Of a stretch of DNA of 5,502 bases, positions 1 to 5,215 are shown piece by piece (positions within the stretch are counted from its first letter, which is position 1; each line of letters begins with the position of its first letter). A model generated the notes under the pieces. That model had not been told where the DNA came from, did no database searches, and saw only the letters and a program-made list of their open reading frames with translations. A program made the translations under genes and the position numbers. The DNA is from Verrucomicrobiia bacterium (GTDB taxonomy: Bacteria > Verrucomicrobiota > Verrucomicrobiae > Limisphaerales > UBA11358). The stretch covers positions 1-5,502 of the forward strand of contig JASHZU010000424.1 of assembly GCA_030042375.1 (NCBI GenBank). Reading direction: 5' to 3'.

Positions 1-20
1 ATCACCAGCGGAATTTGCAT
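1..20 (-). CDS. possible 5' end of a leftward gene (partial)
   Basis: An ATG on the minus strand at 20-18 opens a frame that reads M-Q-I-P-L-V before the window ends. It lies 11 bases downstream of the stop of the preceding leftward gene, which is the spacing expected for a second gene of the same transcript. Six codons without a stop prove nothing, no Shine-Dalgarno sequence precedes it, and the product cannot be guessed. Alternatively this edge is plain 3' flank, or the tail of a rightward frame that stops at 46-48. Confidence 0.2.
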
Positions 21-31
21 CGCAAAAAACC

Positions 32-436
32 TTAGGGCTGGCTGGTAATTTTTTGCCAGTCGACGCCCTGCTTGGCGGCGTAGATGGCAAAAGCCTTTTC
101 GTTTTGGATGAGGACGGCGCGCACGACACTGGAATCATCGGCACGGCCCAGGTTCAAAAGGCCCTCGGACAGGATGTTGGTTTTTTTATGCGTGTACAGC
201 AGCGCAAAAACCGCCTGGGCGACGGTTACGAAAGGCAAATCTTTATAAGCGCCTTCAATACAATCCTCAACGGCGTCGGCAAGAAATTCGAGCTGGTCGA
301 TGAGATGGGGAAATTTGGGGGCGTTGATTTGCGTGAATTCCAGTTTCCACTGGGGCAATTGGCGCAGGACCTTTTCAGCCACGGCCGGCGTGATGCTCCC
401 CGCACCACCGTTCACAAATTTGGCAATTTCGGGCAT
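32..436 (-). CDS. DUF1232-like (YkvA family) small protein, degenerate motif
   Basis: This is a 134-residue protein of unknown function without a signal peptide. Residues 78-109 match the DUF1232 core in spacing: a conserved Y (Y81), then G97 and an Asp pair D100-D101 at the distances expected from Y-x-L-x-P-x-D-x-I-P-(6)-G-x-x-D-D, followed by V-V-x-x-V-L. The family's D-x-I-P acid and proline are replaced by N87 and S90, so the hallmark is eroded. The N-terminal 45 residues are polar and unassigned; the C-terminus ends in a short W-containing tail. A TTG two codons upstream (442) is possible, but the ATG at 436 is preferred. No Shine-Dalgarno motif precedes it; a promoter-like pair sits almost against the start. 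It is transcribed divergently from argB and has no evident link to arginine synthesis. That it is a real gene is fairly sure; the family assignment is by eye and moderate. Confidence 0.65.
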   Translation of the reverse strand: MPEIAKFVNGGAGSITPAVAEKVLRQLPQWKLEFTQINAPKFPHLIDQLEFLADAVEDCIEGAYKDLPFVTVAQAVFALLYTHKKTNILSEGLLNLGRADDSSVVRAVLIQNEKAFAIYAAKQGVDWQKITSQP

Positions 437-442
437 GAACAA

Positions 443-470
443 AATTTATGAAAAACCCGGCGCACGTCAA
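443..470 (-). promoter_or_regulatory. candidate sigma70-type promoter for the DUF1232-like gene
   Basis: On the minus strand, TTGACG (465-470, 5 of 6 to the -35 consensus) is separated by 16 bases from TAAATT (443-448, 4 of 6 to the -10 consensus). Only six bases lie between the -10 box and the ATG at 436, so transcription would begin at or next to the start codon and give a leaderless or nearly leaderless mRNA. This fits the absence of a Shine-Dalgarno sequence. It is motif matching by eye only. Confidence 0.3.
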
Positions 471-524
471 AGTGAAATCGCCATGACAATCGCGCTTTCA
501 TTTCTCGCGGATTTTTTGTAACGA

Positions 525-1412
525 ATGGGCGTGCAGGATTTAATAGCCAAAGCCGATACGCTCCTGGAAGCGCTGCCGTATATCCAAAAATTCAGCGGCG
601 CCACGTTCGTGGTCAAATACGGCGGGAGTTTCATGGACTCGCCGGACGAGAAAACACGCGTCAGCGTGGCGCGCGACGTGGTGTTTCTGGAGGCAGTGGA
701 AATTGACCCCATCGTGGTCCACGGCGGGGGCAAGGCGATTACGCGCGCCATGGAAAAGGCCGGGCTGAAGGCCGATTTTATCCAGGGCCAGAGGGTCACA
801 GACGAAGCGACAGCCAAAATCGTTGACGACGTGCTCTCGCGCGAAATCAACCCGGAAATTGTGAAAACGATCAACGCGCTGGGCGGCAACGCGGTGGGAT
901 TTGCCGGGCCGGACATTTTTAAATGCAGGAAACTTTTGCTGGATGACCCGGAAAATCCCGGCAAAAAAATTGACATCGGTTATGTTGGCGAAGTCATCGA
1001 GGTGAATGTCGCGCCGTTGAAGGAAAGTATTTGGTGCGGGTTCACGCCGGTGATCAGTCCGACGGCGCGCGGCGAGGATGGAAAGATTTACAATTGCAAT
1101 GCGGACGTGGCGGCGGCGCAGGTGGCAATTGCGCTCAAGGCCAGGCGGCTGGTTTTTATGAGTGATGTTCCGGGACTGCTGCGTGATCCCAAAAAACCGG
1201 ACTCGGTGATTCCGCATTTAAAGACAGAGGAAGTGGCTGGCCTGAAAAAGTCCGGGGTGATTGACAAAGGCATGATCCCGAAAGTGGACAGCGCGGTGGC
1301 AGCGATTCAATCCGGCGTGGAAAAAGTTTCTTTTGTGGATGGGCGTGTGCCGCACGCCGTGCTGCTGGAAATTTTTACGGACGAAGGCAACGGCACAGAG
1401 ATTGTGTTGTAA
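525..1412 (+). CDS. argB: acetylglutamate kinase
   Basis: This cytosolic amino-acid kinase phosphorylates N-acetyl-L-glutamate with ATP, the second step of arginine biosynthesis. All landmarks of the fold are present over 295 residues: K31-Y-G-G, the H66-G-G-G glycine loop, the substrate loop F85-I-Q-G-Q-R90-V-T-D, N190-C-N-A-D194, the S213-D-V-P-G nucleotide-site segment, K248-G-M-I-P-K253, and the C-terminal D272-G-R-V-P-H-A-V-L-L-E-I-F-T-D with G-N-G-T. The extra N-terminal helix (about 6-24, ending L-P-Y-I-Q-K-F-S-G) is the feature of arginine-inhibited hexameric enzymes and is absent from the short E. coli type, so feedback inhibition by arginine is likely. Two positions differ from the common pattern: S35 where K-Y-G-G-N is usual, and K70 where H-G-G-G-P is usual. 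The ATG at 525 fits the family N-terminus; no Shine-Dalgarno is seen. argD follows after 70 bases. Very secure assignment. Confidence 0.97.
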   Translation: MGVQDLIAKADTLLEALPYIQKFSGATFVVKYGGSFMDSPDEKTRVSVARDVVFLEAVEIDPIVVHGGGKAITRAMEKAGLKADFIQGQRVTDEATAKIVDDVLSREINPEIVKTINALGGNAVGFAGPDIFKCRKLLLDDPENPGKKIDIGYVGEVIEVNVAPLKESIWCGFTPVISPTARGEDGKIYNCNADVAAAQVAIALKARRLVFMSDVPGLLRDPKKPDSVIPHLKTEEVAGLKKSGVIDKGMIPKVDSAVAAIQSGVEKVSFVDGRVPHAVLLEIFTDEGNGTEIVL

Positions 1413-1482
1413 GGTCAAAACAGAGTGACGCAAAAAACATTTCCTCTTTCGTTTCTTTGATGCATTTTTATTCCCTTAAATT

Positions 1483-2766
1483 GTGAAAGAAATTGTTCCA
1501 GCACCACCGGCGATTGTCCGGAATGACTTTGAGTCTGTGCGCGATTTGTTCAACCGGAACGTCGTGCCCAGTTACGGGCGCTTTGACCTGGCGTTGAGCC
1601 ACGGCGCGGGCAGCTATGTTTTTGATGTCACGGGCAAGCGCTATCTCGATCTCGGCGGCGGCATCGCCGTGAACTGCCTCGGCCACGCGCACCCGGCCAT
1701 CATTGAAACATTGGTGGAGCAGGCGTCGAAGCTGATGCACGTCTCCAATCTTTATTACACCGAGCCGCAGGGGCGGCTGGCCGCGGAAATTGTAAGACGC
1801 ATTGGCGCCGGAAAAGTATTTTTTTCCAACAGCGGCGCGGAGGCAAACGAAGGATTGTTCAAGGTCGCCCGAAAATTCGGGCATGACGAAGGGCGTTTTG
1901 AAATTTTGACGGCCACGAATTCTTTTCACGGGCGCACGCTGGCGGGCATTGCCGCGACCGGACAGGAGAAGGTGAAAAAAGGGTTCGAGCCGCTGACGCC
2001 GGGCTTCCGGCATATTCCGTTCAATGATTTGGATGCGGCGTGGGCCGCTATTTCGCCGGCCACAGTGGCAATCCTGATTGAAGGCGTGCAGGGAGAAGGC
2101 GGCGTGACGCCCGCCACGCCCGCATATTTGCTGGGCCTGCGCGCGTTGTGCGATGAGAAAAAATTGCTTCTCTTTTTGGACGGCGTGCAGGACGGCCATT
2201 ATCGGACTGGAAAATTTCAAAGTTTCCAGCGGATTCTGGAAACGGCCTCCGGCAGCGAGAAATTTATGCCGGACGGCCTGTCCATGGCCAAATCGCTGGG
2301 CGGCGGATTCCCGATTGGCGCGTTTTGGGTGCGCGCGCCGTATGCCGATTTGCTGGGGCCGGGCACGCATGCCTCGACTTACGGCGGCACACCGCTGGCC
2401 TGTGCGGTGGCGCTTAAAGTTTTTGAAATCATCGAACGCGAAAAATTGGACGCCCGGGCGCGCAAGCTCGGCGATTGGATGCTTAATGAATTGAAGCGGC
2501 TCGCGGAAGTTTATCCCACGGTGGTCAGAAACGCCCGCGGTCTGGGTTTCATGCTCGGGCTGGAATTGGTCGAAAAAATTCCTGCGTTTACTTCGAGCGA
2601 AAAATCCGCCGCGGTTCAATTCACGAACCGGATGCATGCCGCCGGTGTTCTCGTTATTCCGGCCGGGACGCAGACGATTCGCCTATTGCCGCCGCTGAAT
2701 TTGAAGCCGCAGGAAGCCGGCGAAGGCATTTCGAAAATCGAGGACGTTGTGAAGTCGCTCGTCTAA
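1483..2766 (+). CDS. argD: acetylornithine aminotransferase (class III, PLP-dependent)
   Basis: This enzyme converts N-acetylglutamate semialdehyde to N-acetylornithine with glutamate as amino donor, the fourth arginine step; some homologues also serve lysine synthesis. Over 427 residues it shows the fold-type I aminotransferase landmarks: S115-N-S-G-A-E-A-N for the PLP phosphate, F148-H-G-R-T, E200-G-V-Q-G-E-G-G, the PLP-nitrogen aspartate D233, Schiff-base lysine K270 in S-M-A-K-S-L-G-G-G-F-P-I-G-A, T299-Y-G-G, and I399-R-L-L-P-P-L near the end. The D-E-V-Q-T-G-x-G-R-T-G motif reads D233-G-V-Q-D-G-H-Y-R-T-G, so the usual Glu is Gly. The start is GTG: an in-frame TAA lies at 1477-1479, six bases before it, and the next Met is far inside the domain. 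No Shine-Dalgarno is seen. Its position after argB supports ArgD over other class III aminotransferases, though sequence alone cannot exclude another acyl-ornithine, lysine or GABA substrate. Confidence 0.93.
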   Translation: MKEIVPAPPAIVRNDFESVRDLFNRNVVPSYGRFDLALSHGAGSYVFDVTGKRYLDLGGGIAVNCLGHAHPAIIETLVEQASKLMHVSNLYYTEPQGRLAAEIVRRIGAGKVFFSNSGAEANEGLFKVARKFGHDEGRFEILTATNSFHGRTLAGIAATGQEKVKKGFEPLTPGFRHIPFNDLDAAWAAISPATVAILIEGVQGEGGVTPATPAYLLGLRALCDEKKLLLFLDGVQDGHYRTGKFQSFQRILETASGSEKFMPDGLSMAKSLGGGFPIGAFWVRAPYADLLGPGTHASTYGGTPLACAVALKVFEIIEREKLDARARKLGDWMLNELKRLAEVYPTVVRNARGLGFMLGLELVEKIPAFTSSEKSAAVQFTNRMHAAGVLVIPAGTQTIRLLPPLNLKPQEAGEGISKIEDVVKSLV

Positions 2767-2767
2767 A

Positions 2768-2800
2768 ATGCGAATTTTGTCGCTAGGGCCGGTCTCATGA
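2768..2800 (+). other. ten-codon upstream reading frame coupled to the glycosyltransferase start
   Basis: An ATG one base after the argD stop opens a short frame, M-R-I-L-S-L-G-P-V-S, whose TGA (2798-2800) overlaps the ATG of the next gene (2797-2799) as ATGA. Such an arrangement can pass terminating ribosomes to the next start. Nothing shows that it is translated. An ATGA overlap appears by chance whenever the second codon begins with A, so this is a weak call. Confidence 0.15.
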
Positions 2801-4488
2801 AAAGCCCGCTGCTAAAAATTGCGTTGGCGGCCCTGACGCTCCTGACCTTTTTTCTCCTGCTCGGCAACCGGCCGCTCAATGAGCCGGATGAGGGACGCTA
2901 CACGGAGATTGCCCGGGAGATGATCGAGACCGGCGATTGGCTCGTGCCGCATTTCTGGTATCTGCCGCACCTGGACAAGCCGCCGTTGGCCTACTGGCTG
3001 GTGGCCGTTTCGATGAGATTGTTCGGGCAGAACGAATGGGCAGTCCGGCTGCCCGTCGCCCTGGCGGGCGTCAGCGGGGTGTGGGCCACTTATTTGCTGG
3101 GCTGCGCGCTGGCCGGCCGGCGTATTGGATGGTGGAGCGCGCTGATTTTGCAGAGCGCGATTTTTTACGCCTTCATGGGCCGAATGCTGACCACGGACAT
3201 GCTCTTAACGCAGTTCACCGCATGGGCGATGTATTTCTTCTGGCGAAGCTGGACGGCACTGGAAACGGCTAAACAAGAATTTTTTGCATGGCACCTGGCG
3301 GGTTGGGTGGCTGTTGCCCTGGGCTTTTTGACGAAAGGACCAATCGCGCTGGCAATTCCCGTGGTTTCGTTTTTGGCGTTGCTGATTTTTCGTCGAGGCG
3401 CCGTGCCGGGAAGATTTTGGGCGGGGGCCTCGGCCGGTTTCGTTTTGTTTTTAATGATTGCTGCGCCATGGTTTTTAGTGGTGTTTCAGCGCGTTCCGCA
3501 ATCGGCGCATTATATGATTTTGGGGCAGGCAGCGGGACATTTGCTGGGGACCGCCGTCAAAAACCGAAATGGATTTCCCGGTTATTTTTTTGTGATGCTG
3601 GCGTGGCAGCTTCTGCCGTGGACGTTACTGCTGGGCTGGCTTTGGCGGCGCACGCACTGGCGCGGCCTGGACCCGAAATCAAAAGAAGGCTGGTTGCTCC
3701 TGAGCGTCTGGGCGATTTTTACCTTCACGCTGTTTTCATTTTCGCAGGCGGAACGGGCAGCTTACGTCCTGCCGATATTTCCTGCGCTGGCGGTTTTGCT
3801 GGCCTGGAGATTCTTTGGAGGCGACAGCGCCGTACCACAAATCATCTGGCGCATGGTCCTGGCCTTTTCTTTATTACTGCCCGTTATTTTTCCCATTGCC
3901 ATTTTTCTTCTTCTGCATGTGACCTTGCCCATCTGGCTGAAGTGCCAGGTTCCGTTGGCACTGGCCCTGGTGATTGCCTTGTTTATACTGGCAAAAAAAT
4001 GGAAGCCACAAACGATCCAGGTATTTTCGGCGGGGTTGGCGCTGCTCGGATTTTATGTGACGGTAATGGAATTTCCCCTGTTCCATTTCGATTATAAGGC
4101 CAATGCCCCGCTGGATGAAATTGGCGATGCGTTGCGCGAAAATTATCAACCCGGCGAAGCCATTGTTTGCCTGGGCAATCTTCCCCAGGGACTGCCATTT
4201 TATTCCGGCGGAGTCATTTCTACGACCAATCGTCCTTATTTTTGCGGAATGAGTCCCGGGAAAGTGCCGTATGACTTTCCCGGAAACGAGGAGCGCCTGG
4301 GCCGCCTTTATCTGGATGGAACAACACTGACGAAATTGCTCAAGGAAAACCATAACGTTTTAATTGTCAGCTTCGGCGGAGCGGTGGGATATTTCCAGCA
4401 GCACTACGAAAATATTCCCCTGCGCGAAGTTTTCCGTTGCGGGCAATGGGCCTTATATTCCAACGCCCCGGCGCCGTTACACGACTAA
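2797..4488 (+). CDS. ArnT/PMT-type polyprenyl-phosphate glycosyltransferase (GT-C fold)
   Basis: This 563-residue inner-membrane protein belongs to the PMT_2/ArnT group, which transfers a sugar from a polyprenyl-phosphate carrier on the periplasmic face to an envelope acceptor such as lipid A, glycan or protein. About 12-13 hydrophobic helices occupy residues 5-425, close to the 13 of ArnT, followed by a soluble tail (about 430-563). After the first helix comes the catalytic loop N28-E-P-D31-E-G-R-Y, then D60-K61-P-P-L-A-Y-W, the motif that contacts the lipid phosphate in ArnT. Further marks are T132-T-D134, L178-T-K180-G-P and Y323-V-L-P-I-F-P. Donor and acceptor cannot be read from the sequence, and no aminoarabinose (arn) genes are nearby, so arnT is not assigned. 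The ATG at 2797 is the first start after the argD stop in the same frame, with a weak AGGG (2785-2788) eight bases upstream. The stop interlocks with that of the convergent gene. Confidence 0.87.
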   Translation: MKSPLLKIALAALTLLTFFLLLGNRPLNEPDEGRYTEIAREMIETGDWLVPHFWYLPHLDKPPLAYWLVAVSMRLFGQNEWAVRLPVALAGVSGVWATYLLGCALAGRRIGWWSALILQSAIFYAFMGRMLTTDMLLTQFTAWAMYFFWRSWTALETAKQEFFAWHLAGWVAVALGFLTKGPIALAIPVVSFLALLIFRRGAVPGRFWAGASAGFVLFLMIAAPWFLVVFQRVPQSAHYMILGQAAGHLLGTAVKNRNGFPGYFFVMLAWQLLPWTLLLGWLWRRTHWRGLDPKSKEGWLLLSVWAIFTFTLFSFSQAERAAYVLPIFPALAVLLAWRFFGGDSAVPQIIWRMVLAFSLLLPVIFPIAIFLLLHVTLPIWLKCQVPLALALVIALFILAKKWKPQTIQVFSAGLALLGFYVTVMEFPLFHFDYKANAPLDEIGDALRENYQPGEAIVCLGNLPQGLPFYSGGVISTTNRPYFCGMSPGKVPYDFPGNEERLGRLYLDGTTLTKLLKENHNVLIVSFGGAVGYFQQHYENIPLREVFRCGQWALYSNAPAPLHD

Positions 4489-5045
4489 GAGCGCGGCAAC
4501 GGCGGTGGTTTTGTGCTGTTCGTCGAAGACGGATTAAATGCCGCAACTACTACGGGCCGCATCATAAAAAATATCAGCAAAACAGGATAAACCAGCCCGA
4601 AGAACCCCCCGTATATTCCGCCCATGGCACCACCCGCGGCCCCGGCGGCCTGGTCGACACCCGCCTTTTGGAACATGGGTTGAATTAAAAAGAAATAACT
4701 GGCAATCGCATTGCCGATAACAGAAATAATCCCATAAACGCCGTAGATGATGGAAAGCATTCGCGCCCAGGGCTTGAGCTTAAGTAATCCAATCCCGGCC
4801 ACCAATAAAAGGACGGCCACTACCACGCCCAGGATCATGGAAAATTTGAGGTAGGCCAGGTAGGACGGATTGTCCCTCATGGCCTGGAATACCGGATTTT
4901 TTTGCATGATTTGAATTATCGGGTTGTCGGAATTGCCGTCGATGATCGTAAAAAACGCCAGGGAGCAAATTGCTCCCATAATGCCGATGATCGCGAAGAC
5001 GATATTAAGAATGCCGAAGATAGTGACTGGGGTTGGGCGTTGCAT
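4485..5045 (-). CDS. small four-helix integral membrane protein, function unknown
   Basis: This 186-residue protein has no recognised function. Hydrophobic segments lie at about 7-35, 66-88, 96-121 and 144-163. Segment two is followed by G-L-L-K-L-K-P-W-A-R (86-95), a loop pattern seen in many small uncharacterised bacterial membrane proteins. Between helices one and two is a polar stretch with two N-P dipeptides (about 36-65). Residues 133-150 are rich in Gly and Ala (G-A-A-G-G-A-M-G-G) and run into helix four like a glycine zipper. The tail is Ser, Thr and Pro rich (P-P-P-L-P). The ATG at 5045 has the best ribosome site in the window, AAGGA six bases upstream. The gene converges on the glycosyltransferase and is divergent from grpE, so it probably has its own promoter in 5046-5215. 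That it is a gene is well supported; no role can be given. Confidence 0.8.
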   Translation of the reverse strand: MQRPTPVTIFGILNIVFAIIGIMGAICSLAFFTIIDGNSDNPIIQIMQKNPVFQAMRDNPSYLAYLKFSMILGVVVAVLLLVAGIGLLKLKPWARMLSIIYGVYGIISVIGNAIASYFFLIQPMFQKAGVDQAAGAAGGAMGGIYGGFFGLVYPVLLIFFMMRPVVVAAFNPSSTNSTKPPPLPRS

Positions 5046-5051
5046 CTTTTG

Positions 5052-5056
5052 TCCTT
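5052..5056 (-). promoter_or_regulatory. Shine-Dalgarno site of the membrane protein gene
   Basis: On the minus strand AAGGA lies six bases before the ATG at 5045. It fixes the start of the membrane protein and is the only clear Shine-Dalgarno sequence before a gene in the window. The other genes have a weak match or none. Confidence 0.6.
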
Positions 5057-5085
5057 AATTTTTTGGTTGGCGGGTATTCTGTCCA

Positions 5086-5105
5086 GCATTTTTCCACGAA
5101 AATGC
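5086..5105. repeat. perfect inverted repeat, 7-bp arms with 6-base centre
   Basis: GCATTTT (5086-5092) and AAAATGC (5099-5105) are perfect reverse complements around TCCACG. It lies about 40 bases upstream of the membrane protein start and 110 bases upstream of grpE. No T-run follows on either strand, so it is not an intrinsic terminator. Its size suits a dimeric repressor operator or a 5'-leader hairpin. Confidence 0.4.
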
Positions 5106-5161
5106 GGCGTCGGTCCCTTTTGGCGGGTAAAAGCGGTATCAAAAGCGGGCATCATTTCAAT

Positions 5162-5190
5162 TTGCTGGCGGGCGAAAAATCATTTATCCT
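5162..5190 (+). promoter_or_regulatory. weak candidate promoter for grpE
   Basis: TTGCTG (5162-5167) and TATCCT (5185-5190) are 17 bases apart, matching the -35 and -10 consensus at 3 and 4 of 6 positions. Transcription would start near 5197, giving a leader of about 20 bases. The third TGGCGGG copy overlaps the -35 box and spacer. This is a weak match in AT-rich sequence. Confidence 0.2.
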
Positions 5191-5215
5191 GTCTCTCTAA
5201 AATTTTGATGGAATT

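Larger units (their letters stand above)
5046..5215. promoter_or_regulatory. divergent intergenic region upstream of grpE and the membrane protein gene
   Basis: This 170-base gap is the longest non-coding stretch here and must carry the promoters of both flanking genes unless grpE is read from further away. It contains a perfect 7-bp inverted repeat (5086-5105) and three direct copies of TGGCGGG (5068, 5121 and 5166). The first two copies share the 10-mer TTGGCGGGTA. No CIRCE element (TTAGCACTC, nine bases, GAGTGCTAA) and no good sigma32-type promoter were seen, although the downstream gene is a heat-shock gene. No tRNA or terminator was found. Confidence 0.5.

Noticed and set aside
53..451. 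132-codon rightward frame opposite the DUF1232-like gene
   Set aside because: The leftward frame gives a better protein with a plausible domain match; the rightward product has no recognisable features. Some doubt remains because both are short.
483..511. argB promoter with ATGACA as -35
   Set aside because: No acceptable -10 box occurs 16-18 bases downstream.
540..1217. 225-codon frame antisense to argB
   Set aside because: It is low-complexity Arg/His-rich translation opposite a complete, motif-perfect argB.
1413..1482. Terminator, attenuator or promoter between argB and argD
   Set aside because: No stable hairpin with a T-run was found, and TTGATG to TAAATT is only 14 bases apart. The 70-base gap shows nothing firm.
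1468..2637. 389-codon open frame antisense to argD
   Set aside because: Its translation is rich in Arg, His and Gln with no recognisable domain, and argD on the other strand is unambiguous. It is a codon-bias shadow.
3288..4097. 269-codon open frame in another frame inside the glycosyltransferase gene
   Set aside because: The glycosyltransferase frame has continuous helices and conserved motifs through this region. The alternative product shows no family features.
5046..5215. CIRCE or sigma32 heat-shock element upstream of grpE
   Set aside because: No TTAGCACTC/GAGTGCTAA arms and no CTTGAA/CCCCAT-type pair at suitable spacing were found.
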